Origin: Tragulus kanchil
Lineage: Eukaryota > Chordata > Mammalia > Artiodactyla > Tragulidae
DNA: 64,000 nt
NCBI GenBank assembly: GCA_022376925.1
Contig: JAIOJX010000025.1
Location: forward strand, 7,347,141 to 7,411,140
Direction of reading: 5' to 3'
Shown here in pieces: positions 25,996 through 38,823 of the stretch. Each line of letters starts with the position of its first letter. Position 1 is the stretch's first letter. The notes under the pieces were generated by a model that saw only the letters and a program-made list of their open reading frames with translations, was not told the DNA's origin and did no database searches. Position numbers and translations under genes: made by a program.

Positions 25996-26933
25996 CTGTT
26001 GGTCAGGACAGAGAGGGAGGGAGAGAGAGAGGTAGGTTATTTTGCTTTGTCAACAGTCCGGCTACCTAACGCATGTGCATCCTAAAGATATTAATGCACG
26101 TTCTTCCAGAATATAGGCACTGGAAGGTCCTGGTAATATTCTTTTTTCCTCAAATTTTCAAATTTGCTTCAGAACTATTACATGAACTAAAGTGGAAACA
26201 CAATTGATGGTGTCCTTAACCATCATTCTTTCTGATAGGTTTACTGGTACATATTCTTTTTCCATTTCGTTCAGCAATAAATGGTCGTGAGCAAAATGAC
26301 TCAAACGAACAAAAATAAAGACTCAAGCAAAACTAAGTAAACAAACAATCTTAAAAAATCCCAAAGCCCCCAAACTCCAATTCTACATTTTTTTAGAGTC
26401 TCCTAAAGGAACAAAGGGCTAAGGGAACCTGATATGGGCTTCTTTGAAGACTTTAGAGAATACCACTGTTCACTGCTGTGTTTCATACACTTAGCCTCAG
26501 ATCTTTTTGACAGCTTCAACCAAGTTGCCCTGTCAGTTCTCTGGTTGACTGTCTCTCGACCACCTCGGCAGAGCTGTTTCTCTCCTGCAGGCCGGCCTGG
26601 TGGACTATTTATTAAGCTGGCAATAGAATCAGCACGACTGCTACTTCGCTGAAGCAGTTTTTCCTTCTGCCTACCCTGGTGATTTTATCTTAAATTCCCA
26701 AGTATTACATGCCTGTGAATATGATCTATCCCACCAGGACCAAATCCTTTTTCATTCCTTATTAGAACTAATTCTGTCATTAAAAAGCAGAATCGATGTT
26801 CTTAAGTCAATTAACATTCAGGGTAAAACTGAGAAGAGTGTTGAGTAGGAAGATTTTTCTTTTCTATCCTCAAAGGACACAGTACACCAACCACAGAGGA
26901 AATGGGGTGGGGGTGGGATGGGAAAGCTGGTAC

Positions 26934-27098
26934 CCTGCTGCAAGGTGCGATCCAGTAGCCGATGGCAAGAAACGGAAGGCCCAAGGCCACGACCAGCACC
27001 ACCAGACACTTGATAGCTACCGTCTGTTCCCGCAGGCCTGAGAGGTTCTCGTACCAGATTGTCAAGAGCTGCTGCTGGCAGTTGGGGTGAGCCACGAA
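26934..27098 (-). CDS. TRPC3: TRPC3 exon 4, second copy (probable assembly duplicate)
   Basis: Same 55 codons and same splice sites as the exon 1103 bases to the left, inside a direct duplication of about 1.1 kb. The flanking intron differs by only a few single-base changes, which is compatible with read error or two haplotypes. Confidence 0.85.
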
Positions 27099-27520
27099 CT
27101 GTTGGTCAGGACAGAGAGGGAGGGAGAGAGAGAGGTAGGTTATTTTGCTTTGTCAACAGTCCGGCTACCTAACGCATGTGCATCCTAAAGATATTAATAG
27201 ACGTTCTTCCAGAATATAGGCACTGGAAGGTCCTGGTAATATTCTTTTTTCCTCAAATTTTCAAATTTGCTTCAGAACTATTACATGAACTAAAGTGGAA
27301 ACACAATTGATGGTGTCCTTAACCATCATTCTTTCTGATAGAAACTCTCCCTATTCACAGACTCCTCTCTGGAATCTGGGTGACATACGCTTTCCTTTGT
27401 GGAAACGTGTCCCATCTTGCTGTCTGCCAGCTTACTTGTCGTTCAGCTCAAAATGGAAAAGAAAATAGTTATGTGGTTTATTGGACATGATGGCTAAATG
27501 AGAAATGTGTTTTTGTTTCA

Positions 27521-27717
27521 CACGTGCATGCTCAGTCTTTTTCTACTCTTTGAGACCCCCTGGATGGTAGTCCACCAGGCTCCTCTGTCCATGGGATTCT
27601 GGAGTGGGTTGTCGTTTCCTTCTCCAGATTTTTCCAACCAAGGGATAGAACTCGAGTCTCCTGCTTTTCCTGCATTGGCAGGCAGATACTTTACCACTGT
27701 GCTACCTGGGAAGCTCA
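27521..27717 (-). mobile_element. Bov-tA-type SINE with target duplication
   Basis: Minus orientation from CATGCTCAGTCTTTTTCTAC to CTACCTGGGAAGCTCA. Near-perfect target duplication TGTTTTTGTTTCA (27508-27520) and TGTTATTGTTTCA (27718-27730). Confidence 0.9.
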
Positions 27718-27964
27718 TGTTATTGTTTCATGAGCAACTCCTAAAATGCTACATCTATGAAAAATATATACAGGACATACCCTCTGTGTATGTGTGTCCT
27801 ACCATAGTAAATATGCAAAAGATCTACAAGACCTCAATGAATATCCGAGTATTATGCTTGATCTACATTTGCTCTGTTTCTAGGTTCTGACATCAAATAT
27901 CACTTCCTTCCTATTTTAGTAATCCATACTCTTTCTGTTGCTTCCTCTGTCACAGGTCAAATAC

Positions 27965-27991
27965 GCACACACACACACACACACACACACA
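27965..27991. repeat. (CA)n microsatellite
   Basis: About 13 CA units. Confidence 0.95.
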
Positions 27992-30204
27992 TTTATCACC
28001 ATCAGTCCTTTTATAACTACAGCTTTAACCAGGAAAAAAAAGACTAAATTATACTTATTTTAGCCCAGCTATTGTATTATTTTGTTTTATTTTGTTATTT
28101 CATTTTTGCCATCTGATTTTGCCAAGTCATCCACCTGCATCTATTTAGAAGGACTGTGATTTCATTAAAGCCCTGTCTTTATTCAGGTAGTAGAATGTAT
28201 CTGGAAAATAGTTCCTATGTCAAAAGGTGCCCATTTGTACCTGGACATATCTTTCTTTGAAAGATCAGGTGCACTTTGCCCAAGCTTGGTTATTATTCAG
28301 GGTCACTCACAATTCAGCTAGGAGTGTAAGCATACTTTTAAAGAAGAGCGATTAGCAACACAAAAATCAAGGTATCACTGTCTTCTATTTAAATGCAATA
28401 AACCCTTGAAGAAGTACTCCTGAAATGTTTTTTATAAATTCTCAGAGGCAAAGAAAGAAGCTGTGGCTCCCACTAGGCAAAGCATTCAACTTTAATCAAG
28501 GTCTAGCTAAAGATCTGAATGCTTTTCAGTAACTCTAGGCAATTCTTTTAGTTCTTTGGATATTTATCAATAGCATACCTACAAAGAAATGAATAGGACT
28601 TCACTTAGTGGTATAGAAGTTTCCAACTAGCTGTTCTAATTTTTAAAAAATGAGAGAGAAAGAAAATAAAACCTCACCCCCTAGGGTGGGTGGTACATGT
28701 ACAACTTTCCCCTAAACCCCACTCTTTTCTCCTGGTGTGCACCCACCCTCCGGGAAGTCCACTGACCTTCCTACGACAGCTGCCACCACTGTGCAGAGGG
28801 CACACTTGACAGTCCATCGACAGAGATGCCAAGACTGAGTTTACAGATACCACGTTTGAAATACTTAACTGAATTTTTTTCCCCAATATTATAAATTAGT
28901 AGGACTGGGGAGATTGAAAATACTAAAAATAAGGTGCTATTTTTTTCTTGCTTCATAAGTTCAATGTGAAGGAGCATATTTTACTTTGTAAGTTCCTCTC
29001 AATTCAGTTATAAAAATATCAGATCCTGAGGCTCACAGGTCATTGCCAGCTTCTAAGTATAGATTAGATCTTCTTTCCAAATTCAAGATTCTGTCACTCT
29101 ACCAAATTTCTAGTTTTTAAAAACAGTATTTCAGCCACTATTTGAACATGATGAAATACACTCAACATTGAAAGCTTCCTTGGGGTCTTGTGTAATAATT
29201 TTCTGGCATTCTTGCAGAGAATTCCCCTAAATTTCCATTTCTGTAGTCTAGTGGATCACTATGTTCCTCTTCACCCCTCCTGTGTTAAGTCCTCATCTCC
29301 TCTAGGTTCTTAAATGTCTGTCTCATTCATTTAAATCTTCACAATGTCATAGCCCCCTTGTACAAGTCAGGCAGAGGTCAGGTATTTGGTACAGGAAGGT
29401 GAAAAGGCGAGATAACAGTTGCAGTAAGTTGTGAGTGGACCCTGATCTAGGGCACACAGTAAGCCCTACATAAACGTGAAAAAGTTATAACAGTGACTTG
29501 GATTCATGTGCCTGCCAAGTAACCAGCATTTTAAACAAAGTGTTAATTGTGAATGTTGGCCCAAATGTCTTGGGGTCTGGCTGATCTGTATTTGTGACAA
29601 GTTGGATAGATGTAAATAAGAGGTAGTCCCATGACTCTAGCCAGGCTCAGTTTAGGAATGGTGTGGTGCATTCAGAGGAATCTACAGGTGGAGCAAACAA
29701 TGTCATCAAACCAGATTCACACTTGGGAAGTCAACATGCACTTTTTCTTTTTTTAAAATAGATCAAAGGTTTCTGCAAAACAGAATATCCACATGAAGTT
29801 AAGAGACACTTGGGCATGTGTCCGTATGAAATGGATGGACACATTTCCCTTTTGTGAGTGTCCAGCCTTTCTTTCTTAGGTTTCAAACTCCTGAGTACAG
29901 AAATGTTACTGTTGCAATATGGCTCCCTATTCTTGCTCTTCATCCTTGAGCTAATCGTTACATTTAAATCTGTAAATGCTTTATGGCATTAATTATACTG
30001 CATAAGGTTTACAAAGCTCTCAAAGACTTGGTGGAAATCAACCCTTTACATATGGGATTATATAAAGATCAATACTTGACCTAGTGTGACTTGTGCAACA
30101 CTTAATATATGTTAAATACTAGCCAAAATCATGGTGTTTGTACTTCATTTGTTATACTTTACAATGCAGCTTAACAGGTATATCTCCTATAGTACTGATT
30201 TTAT

Positions 30205-30335
30205 CTTTTTATTTTTTTAAAAAAAATTTATTGCAGTATAGTTGATTTACAATGCTGTGTAAGTTTCGGGTGTACAGCAAAGTGAATCAGTTATACATAT
30301 ACATATACCCACTTTTTCTTTTGGATTCTTTTAAA
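30205..30335 (-). mobile_element. Antisense L1 3' end fragment
   Basis: Matches the antisense L1 tail: TTGCAGTATAGTTGATTTAC, AATGCTGTGTAAGTTTCGGG, TGTACAGCAAAGTGAATCAG. Repeated at 31306-31436 in duplication 9. Confidence 0.75.
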
Positions 30336-30522
30336 AATAATTCCATTTATTTATATACACGTTTTGGCTGTGCTGGGTCTTCATCGCTGCCCATACTTTT
30401 CACTAGTTGTGGCAAGCAGGGGCTACCCTCTAGTTGCAATGCATGGGCTTCTCATGTGGTGGCTTTTCTTGTGGAGCACCGGCTCTAGGCCCTCAGGCTC
30501 AGTAGTTGTGGCTCCTGGGCTT
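30336..30522 (-). mobile_element. CHR-1-type SINE cut off at a duplication junction
   Basis: Same element as 31437-31760 but ending abruptly after GTGGCTCCTGGGCTT, where duplication 9 joins. The truncation is a product of the join. Confidence 0.85.
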
Positions 30523-31436
30523 TTCTTAGTAGGAGCACCGGCCTCGAACCATGCATAGTAAGGGCCCTACATAAACGTGAAAAAGTTATAACAGTGACTT
30601 GGATTCATGTGCCTGCCAAGTAACCAGCATTTTAAACAAAGTGTTAATTGTGAATGTTGGCCCAAATGTCTTGGGGTCTGGCTGATCTGTATTTGTGACA
30701 AGTTGGATAGATGTAAATAAGAGGTAGTCCCATGACTCTAGCCAGGCTCAGTTTAGGAATGGTGTGGTGCATTCAGAGGAATCTACAGGTGGAGCAAACA
30801 ATGTCATCAAACCAGATTCACACTTGGGAAGTCAACATGCACTTTTTCTTTTTTTAAAATAGATCAAAGGTTTCTGCAAAACAGAATATCCACATGAAGT
30901 TAAGAGACACTTGGGCATGTGTCCGTATGAAATGGATGGACACATTTCCCTTTTGTGAGTGTCCAGCCTTTCTTTCTTAGGTTTCAAACTCCTGAGTACA
31001 GAAATGTTACTGTTGCAATATGGCTCCCTATTCTTGCTCTTCATCCTTGAGCTAATCGTTACATTTAAATCTGTAAATGCTTTATGGCATTAATTATACT
31101 GCATAAGGTTTACAAAGCTCTCAAAGACTTGGTGGAAATCAACCCTTTACATATGGGATTATATAAAGATCAATACTTGACCTAGTGTGACTTGTGCAAC
31201 ACTTAATATATGTTAAATACTAGCCAAAATCATGGTGTTTGTACTTCATTTGTTATACTTTACAATGCAGCTTAACAGGTATATCTCCTATAGTACTGAT
31301 TTTATCTTTTTATTTTTTTAAAAAAAATTTATTGCAGTATAGTTGATTTACAATGCTGTGTAAGTTTCGGGTGTACAGCAAAGTGAATCAGTTATACATA
31401 TACATATACCCACTTTTTCTTTTGGATTCTTTTAAA

Positions 31437-31760
31437 AATAATTCCATTTATTTATATACACGTTTTGGCTGTGCTGGGTCTTCATCGCTGCCCATACTTT
31501 TCACTAGTTGTGGCAAGCAGGGGCTACCCTCTAGTTGCAATGCATGGGCTTCTCATGTGGTGGCTTTTCTTGTGGAGCACCGGCTCTAGGCCCTCAGGCT
31601 CAGTAGTTGTGGCTCCTGGGCTTCAGAATACAGGCTCATCAGTTGTGGTGCATGGCCTTAGTTGCTCCACAGCATGTGGGATCTTCCTGGACCAAGGATC
31701 GAACCCATGTCTCCTGCACTAGCAGGTGAATTTTTTACCACTGAGCCACCAGGGAAGCCC
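31437..31760 (-). mobile_element. CHR-1-type SINE nested in an L1
   Basis: Minus orientation: GTTTTGGCTGTGCTGGGTCT near the tail, CTTAGTTGCTCCACAGCATG, AAGGATCGAACCCATGTC, head CCACCAGGGAAGCCC. L1 sequence lies on both sides (31306-31436 and 31761-31990). A further copy is at 32536-32854. Confidence 0.9.
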
Positions 31761-31990
31761 ATTTTTAGGTTCATTTCTCATATAGGCCATTACAGACTAC
31801 TGAATAGAGTTTCTGAGTGCCATACAGCAGGTTCTTATTAGTTATTATTATCTATTTTATATATAGTAGTGTGTACATGTCGGTCCCAATCTCCCAATTC
31901 ATCCCTCCCCGTCTTACTCCCTGGTTGTCATAATTTTGTTTTCAATATCCATGATTGAGATCATAACACAGCACTCTATGGCATCCGTTG
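31761..31990 (-). mobile_element. L1 fragment, continuation beyond the nested SINE
   Basis: Antisense L1-like: GTTCTTATTAGTTATTATTA, TAGTAGTGTGTACATGTCGG, CCCAATCTCCCAATTCATCC. The duplicate copy is at 32855-33084. Confidence 0.65.
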
Positions 31991-32535
31991 TTTTCTTTTA
32001 ATCCACGGAAAGAAAATACAAATAGATTTTTTTCCACCAATGATTTAAAATCCTAATACAAGCACCCAAGGATCATTTTTAAAAAGAAGGTGAAACCAAC
32101 CTAATTGTAGCAAGTGAGGGCAAAGGAGCTAATCCCTCTAGAAGATGAGTTTTGTTCTTTTCAATGACTTCAAAATAGGGCAGAAACCTTTATCTCTTAA
32201 AACTGTTTTACCTCCTAAAAAATCTCTTTGTGCTGCCACACCAACCATAATCAGCTGGATAAAATTTGTATGCAGTTTCCTAACTTCAGTGAACCAATAA
32301 ATTGAAACCATTACAGAAATAATACCTTTATTTGAGGGTTTCTGATTTAAAGGGAAAATGCTTGACATACAAGAAAATCTCAGTCTTTCAGTGGAACAAA
32401 ACTACTGGAGCATAGAGAACAAACTTTCCTCCCTGCCAAATAACTGATAGATTACAAACTGAGTCACCAAATCAGGGCAGCTGAATTTACTTGAAAAAAT
32501 TCACATTACAATGTCTTCTTTTGGATTCTTTTAAA

Positions 32536-32854
32536 AATAATTCCATATATTTATATACACGTTTTGGCTGTGCTGGGTCTTCATCGCTGACTTTTCACTA
32601 GTTGTGGCAAGCAGGGGCTACCCTCTAGTTGCAATGCATGGGCTTCTCATGTGGTGGCTTTTCTTGTGGAGCACCGGCTCTAGGCCCTCAGGCTCAGTAG
32701 TTGTGGCTCCTGGGCTTCAGAATACAGGCTCATCAGTTGTGGTGCATGGCCTTAGTTGCTCCACAGCATGTGGGATCTTCCTGGACCAAGGATCGAACCC
32801 ATGTCTCCTGCACTAGCAGGTGAATTTTTTACCACTGAGCCACCAGGGAAGCCC
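32536..32854 (-). mobile_element. CHR-1-type SINE (duplicate of the 31437 copy)
   Basis: Carried by duplication 10, with a 6- to 8-base loss near 32590 close to the junction. Confidence 0.9.
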
Positions 32855-33789
32855 ATTTTTAGGTTCATTTCTCATATAGGCCATTACAGACTACTGAATA
32901 GAGTTTCTGAGTGCCATACAGCAGGTTCTTATTAGTTATTATTATCTATTTTATATATAGTAGTGTGTACATGTCAGTCCCAATCTCCCAATTCATCCCT
33001 CCCCGTCTTACTCCCTGGTTGTCATAATTTTGTTTTCAATATCCATGATTGAGATCATAACACAGCACTCTATGGCATCCGTTGTTTTCTTTTAATCCAC
33101 GGAAAGAAAACACAAATAGATTTTTTTCCACCAATGATTTAAAATCCTAATACAAGCACCCAAGGATCATTTTTAAAAAGAAGGTGAAACCAACCTAATT
33201 GTAGCAAGTGAGGGCAAAGGAGCTAATCCCTCTAGAAGATGAGTTTTGTTCTTTTCAATGACTTCAAAATAGGGCAGAAACCTTTATCTCTTAAAACTGT
33301 TTTACCTCCTAAAAAATCTCTTTGTGCTGCCACACCAACCATAATCAGCTGGATAAAATTTGTATGCAGTTTCCTAACTTCAGTGAACCAATAAATTGAA
33401 ACCATTACAGAAATAATACCTTTATTTGAGGGTTTCTGATTTAAAGGGAAAATGCTTGACATACAAGAAAATCTCAGTCTTTCAGTGGAACAAAACTACT
33501 GGAGCATAGAGAACAAACTTTCCTCCCTGCCAAATAACTGATAGATTACAAACTGAGTCACCAAATCAGGGCAGCTGACACATTTCAACTTGAAAAAAAA
33601 TTCACATTACACTGTCTTCTTTATAAAATCAGCTTTTCCAAGAACTATCTTCACGGGAATACTGTTGTGCAAAAACATGGTAGGAATACTCTATTTTTGT
33701 TTTTAATGACATTTCTGGAGCCACAGTAATATTTAGAAAAAAATATTCTTGTGAATAAAAACTAGATGATTTATCTTCTTTTTAAAGTT

Positions 33790-33895
33790 GAGTTGTGAAG
33801 TCCTCTGCTGTATAGCAAAGATGGGCATAACATTGTAAATCAACCACACTTCAAAAAAATAAAAATTAAAAAAAACCCCAAAACTTATACTGTAC
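33790..33895 (+). mobile_element. L1 3' end fragment with A-rich tail
   Basis: Sense L1 end: CTCTGCTGTATAGCAAAGAT, ACATTGTAAATCAACCACAC, TTCAAAAAAATAAAAATTAA, then an A-rich tail. Confidence 0.65.
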
Positions 33896-34761
33896 ATGTT
33901 TTCTGGATTTCAAATCTACTGAGCGCAAAATGCTGCTACCAAGCTAACCCACTGTTACCCCTCAGTGACTGAGTACACACCTAGCACAGGTCTTACACGC
34001 AGAACCCATTCCCGCTCAGGCCAGCACATTCACCCCAAGGTTTCTGCAGGGGATTTACCGCTCTTTCATTGCATTGCTCAATTTCTGACCTTCTTTGTAC
34101 ACTATTTGCATATATATGGTGGATAATTTTGTGTGTCTATAATGCTGCATGTCTCTTTTCTAGATGATCTTTTTACAGTTTTCTGATCTCCCTGTTGGGG
34201 GAAATAGAGCAGAGAGGAAGAACTCAGGGTCTCCTCTTTGTCAAGAGCTCGATTTTCCAGATCTGATGGTCCATCAAGTTCTGGTGTTTTTTATCTTTGT
34301 CACACACTTCCTTAGAGAAAGCTCACTTGTGGTAGGTAGAACTCCTGCTATTTCTATGGAGGGAGTGGACTGATATTTGATCTCAAGTCAGAGGATAGAG
34401 GTGCACTCATAATTAGAGCTCAGGACTTTTGTGCGGGGGGACAACTAGTCCATTATTCTAATTGGAACGTAATGAATGGTTTTGCCTAAAAGTTACTTTT
34501 CTTGTACTTATTTTTAAAATACCAAATTTCACCCTCCACTCTATTTCCATTCTCTTTTGTAGAATAATGTGTCTAACTCTACAAACAGCAACAACATTTA
34601 CTGTCTTTTAAATTGCAGGATTTACCTTAGAGACTCCTCAGAAGTAACTCAGAGATGAATAATCTTCAACATCCACTCTCTGATAGAGGAAACCTCATTG
34701 TTCCCTACTAGTAGCGTATGGTTGCTCATTTCACTAAAAACACTGAGAATTGTAATTTTTT

Positions 34762-35089
34762 TTTTAAAGATTTATTTATTTATTTATTATTGGTGGGAGA
34801 TGGGGTAGGGAGGGAGGGGAGCAGGCGGGCCACTTCTATTGGTTCTTCATTTATCTATTTTCATCCATCTTTTTTGTTCTTTGGTCTGTGTGGGCCTCCC
34901 ATTGTGGTGGCCTCTGTGGTCGCAGAGCACTGGCTCTGGGTGCATGCGCTCCAGAGCTCCGGCTCGATAATTGGACACATCGGTCCAGCCGCTCTGCGGC
35001 ACGTGGGATCTTCCCAGGCCAGGGATCGAACTGGCGCCCCTTGCACTGCAAGGCTGTGTCCTTACCCACTGGACCACCAGGGAAGCCCC
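34762..35089 (-). mobile_element. CHR-like SINE with 16-base target duplication
   Basis: Full-length minus-oriented element with a (TTTA)n tail, a GGGAGGGAGGGGAGCAGGCG purine-rich block, the internal GATAATTGGACACATCGGTC and head ACCACCAGGGAAGCCCC. Target duplication AGAATTGTAATTTTTT at 34746-34761 and 35090-35105. The duplicate is at 35869-36196. Confidence 0.92.
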
Positions 35090-35868
35090 AGAATTGTAAT
35101 TTTTTATTTTTTAATAGTTTTAATGAAGGGAGATGGTATTTGTATGATAATATGCATTTCTTTTATTACTAGAGGGTTTGAAACTTTTCAGTACAGTTAC
35201 TAGCCATTTGAATTTTCTGTGAATTATCTATCTAAGCTTTTTGCTTATTTTTCTACAGAGCTCTGGAAATTTTCCCTATAAATTTGCTTGTGCACTTTGG
35301 ATATTAAGAATATCAGTCCTGGGACTTTCCTGGCAGTCCAGTGGTTGTCAAGAGCTCGATTTTCCAGATCTGATGGTCCATCAAGTTCTGGTGTTTTTTA
35401 TCTTTGTCACACACTTCCTTAGAGAAAGCTCACTTGTGGTAGGTAGAACTCCTGCTATTTCTATGGAGGGAGTGGACTGATATTTGATCTCAAGTCAGAG
35501 GATAGAGGTGCACTCATAATTAGAGCTCAGGACTTTTGTGCGGGGGGACAACTAGTCCATTATTCTAATTGGAACGTAATGAATGGTTTTGCCTAAAAGT
35601 TACTTTTCTTGTACTTATTTTTAAAATACCAAATTTCACCCTCCACTCTATTTCCATTCTCTTTTGTAGAATAATGTGTCTAACTCTACAAACAGCAACA
35701 ACATTTACTGTCTTTTAAATTGCAGGATTTACCTTAGAGACTCCTCAGAAGTAACTCAGAGATGAATAATCTTCAACATCCACTCTCTGATAGAGGAAAC
35801 CTCATTGTTCCCTACTAGTAGCGTATGGTTGCTCATTTCACTAAAAACACTGAGAATTGTAATTTTTT

Positions 35869-36196
35869 TTTTAAAGATTTATTTATTTATTTATTATTGG
35901 TGGGAGATGGGGTAGGGAGGGAGGGGAGCAGGCGGGCCACTTCTATTGGTTCTTCATTTATCTATTTTCATCCATCTTTTTTGTTCTTTGGTCTGTGTGG
36001 GCCTCCCATTGTGGTGGCCTCTGTGGTCGCAGAGCACTGGCTCTGGGTGCATGCGCTCCAGAGCTCCGGCTCGATAATTGGACACATCGGTCCAGCCGCT
36101 CTGCGGCACGTGGGATCTTCCCAGGCCAGGGATCGAACTGGCGCCCCTTGCACTGCAAGGCTGTGTCCTTACCCACTGGACCACCAGGGAAGCCCC
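35869..36196 (-). mobile_element. CHR-like SINE (duplicate of the 34762 copy)
   Basis: Carried by duplication 11 with its target duplications; not an independent insertion. Confidence 0.92.
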
Positions 36197-36427
36197 AGAA
36201 TTGTAATTTTTTATTTTTTAATAGTTTTAATGAAGGGAGATGGTATTTGTATGATAATATGCATTTCTTTTATTACTAGAGGGTTTGAAACTTTTCAGTA
36301 CAGTTACTAGCCATTTGAATTTTCTGTGAATTATCTATCTAAGCTTTTTGCTTATTTTTCTACAGAGCTCTGGAAATTTTCCCTATAAATTTGCTTGTGC
36401 ACTTTGGATATTAAGAATATCAGTCCT

Positions 36428-36738
36428 GGGACTTTCCTGGCAGTCCAGTGGTTAACAATCTGCCTCCAATGAAGGGAATATGGATTCAATCCTTGGTCCT
36501 GAAAGACCCCATGTGCCTTGGAGCAACTAAGCCCACAGGCCACAGCTACTGAACTCTTGCACCCCAGAGCTGATGCTCTGCAATAAGGGAAGCCAAAACA
36601 CCACAAATAGAGAGAAGCCCCTGCTTGTGGCAGCTAGAGAAAGCCCCCGTGTAGCAACGAAGACCCAGTGCAGTCAAAAGTAAATAAGTAAAACTTTTTT
36701 AAAAAGGCAAAGGAATGGCCTGTTTAAAAAGAAAAACA
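36428..36738 (+). mobile_element. CHR-1-type SINE with target duplication
   Basis: Plus orientation: ACTTTCCTGGCAGTCCAGTG, CTTGGAGCAACTAAGCCCAC, AGCAACGAAGACCCAGTGCA, (TAAA)-like tail. Target duplication about AATATCAGTCCT (36416-36427) and GATATCAATCCT (36740-36751). Confidence 0.88.
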
Positions 36739-37574
36739 GGATATCAATCCTCTGTAAGTTACAGTATAGAAAAAAAAATTTTCCCAGTTTTCCCTTCACC
36801 TTCACCTTTTTTGTTTATGATTTCTTTGATGTATGGAGGTTTTAAATTGCATATGGACAAATAATTTATATTTTTGTTTTCTATTTTTCCTGCTGCTTTT
36901 ATATTGAAAAATCTTTTCTCACATAGATGTTAAATTCATGTTCAGACCTCTCCTATTCATATCTTTTATATTTTCATTTTCTTGATTAGTTACCACTGAT
37001 TCTCTAAGGCCTGGAATAAACTCATAGTGATTCCGAGGGAAGACCAAGGCCTTAGGAACTTTGAACTTAGAAAGAACCCATTAGAGACAGAATCAGAATT
37101 GGAAGCAGATCTTGGAAAGATGGCAGAAGAGACATCTCAAGTTTCTTAAGGGACCTAAACACTTTAACATTACATAAAACTGGAGTTATGGGTTGATTTG
37201 CATAAATATGTTTATAAAATTACAAGGGGAAAAATTTCACAACATATAAAGTATTTTGAAAGCCCAACACCATGCATGTAGCTATGGGCAGTTTCAGTGC
37301 CCTAGTGGGTAGGGTTCATGACTCACTGTAACCCAAGAGGTCATTTTACTTGAAAACTAGCAAGCAGATAATGGGAAAAGAAAGCAGCAGATGTGGGTGG
37401 GAGTATTTCTTCTTCTTGGTAGATGAAGATTGGTGAGTGTCAGGTGAAGAATGAAGGAAGCATTGGAGAGAAAGAAAGAAAGAGGAATAGGGTCTTTGCG
37501 GGGGGGGAGGATTCCTTAATAAAGCTTTTAAGTACATTTATTGTGTGAAGAGTCCAAATCAAATCAAAGATTTT

Positions 37575-37729
37575 TTAATTTTTGAAATTATTGCTTTATT
37601 TATCTTAATTTGGCTGCACTGGGTCTTAGTTGTGGCATGTGGGATCTAGTTCTCTGACCAGGGATCAAACTTGGGCCCCCTGCATTAGAAGCACAGAGTC
37701 TTAACCACTGGACCACCAGGGAAATCCCC
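37575..37729 (-). mobile_element. CHR-2-type SINE with 13-base target duplication
   Basis: Short minus-oriented element: TTTGGCTGCACTGGGTCTTA, GTGGCATGTGGGATCTAGTT, head CCACCAGGGAAATCCCC. Target duplication AATCAAAGATTTT at 37562-37574 and 37730-37742. Confidence 0.9.
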
Positions 37730-38668
37730 AATCAAAGATTTTAACTAACATTCCTTTTATAGCATAAAAGAGACAAAACCAGAAGTACCTGCAAAGTCTT
37801 AAATCTCCTTTCAGTTCCAAATACATTTGGTTGTTGTTGTTTCCTGGTAGTTGACTGACAGCAAATTTATTATTAAGTGACACCTCATATATTGTAACCT
37901 ACATGTCAATTTATTTAAAATTAACATGCAAGAAGACATTCACTCTGCAAGACAGTTTGTTTAACAGAAGCACATCTGTAGATGAGCTGTCTCTGCTAAT
38001 ATGACACTTTGAAAGCAATGATAAAGAACCAGTGACGACTGAAATCCATTCTCTCCTCTCAGGTGCTAAAGACAAGAAATGCTTGTTACAAGGTCTGTGA
38101 ATAAATGTCCAGATGGTTCTCTAAAAACAGTTTAATATCAATCTTATTCAAAATTGTCTTTCTCTTCCAGTACAGCAAAATGTCAACTAGAATTGGAAGC
38201 AGATCTTGGAAAGATGGCAGAAGAGACATCTCAAGTTTCTTAAGGGACCTAAACACTTTAACATTACATAAAACTGGAGTTATGGGTTGATTTGCATAAA
38301 TACGTTTATAAAATTACAAGGGGAAAAATTTCACAACATATAAAGTATTTTGAAAGCCCAACACCATGCATGTAGCTATGGGCAGTTTCAGTGCCCTAGT
38401 GGGTAGGGTTCATGACTCACTGTAACCCAAGAGGTCATTTTACTTGAAAACTAGCAAGCAGATAATGGGAAAAGAAAGCAGCAGATGTGGGTGGGAGTAT
38501 TTCTTCTTCTTGGTAGATGAAGATTGGTGAGTGTCAGGTGAAGAATGAAGGAAGCATTGGAGAGAAAGAAAGAAAGAGGAATAGGGTCTTTGCGGGGGGG
38601 GAGGATTCCTTAATAAAGCTTTTAAGTACATTTATTGTGTGAAGAGTCCAAATCAAATCAAAGATTTT

Positions 38669-38823
38669 TTAATTTTTGAAATTATTGCTTTATTTATCTT
38701 AATTTGGCTGCACTGGGTCTTAGTTGTGGCATGTGGGATCTAGTTCTCTGACCAGGGATCAAACTTGGGCCCCCTGCATTAGAAGCACAGAGTCTTAACC
38801 ACTGGACCACCAGGGAAATCCCC
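38669..38823 (-). mobile_element. CHR-2-type SINE (duplicate of the 37575 copy)
   Basis: Carried by duplication 12; not an independent insertion. Confidence 0.9.

Larger units (their letters stand above)
25179..27341. repeat. Direct duplication 8, about 1.06 kb, carrying TRPC3 exon 4
   Basis: Copies are 25179-26239 and 26283-27341, offset 1103-1104. About a dozen single-base differences are spread along the unit, more than in most pairs. This hints that the two copies may be two haplotypes. Confidence 0.95.
29459..31624. repeat. Direct duplication 9, about 1.06 kb
   Basis: Copies are 29459-30522 and 30557-31624, offset 1101. Copy 1 breaks off inside a CHR-1-type SINE. A scrambled 34-base filler (30523-30556) precedes copy 2. 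Confidence 0.95.
31418..33620. repeat. Direct duplication 10, about 1.10 kb
   Basis: Copies are 31418-32516 and 32517-33620. Copy 1 has a deletion in its last 40 bases and copy 2 has a small deletion near 32590. It overlaps duplication 9, so part of the SINE/L1 block appears three times. Confidence 0.95.
34238..36454. repeat. Direct duplication 11, about 1.11 kb
   Basis: Copies are 34238-35344 and 35345-36454, offset 1107. They are essentially identical, and each carries a complete CHR-like SINE with its target duplications. The junction is a short overlap (GTGGTTGTCAAG). Confidence 0.95.

Noticed and set aside
34718..35203. 161-codon open frame on the plus strand (repeated at 35825-36310)
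   Set aside because: It lies across a CHR-like SINE and its (TTTA)n tail. Several SINE copies give similar fortuitous frames, including the 154-codon one at 54080-54544.
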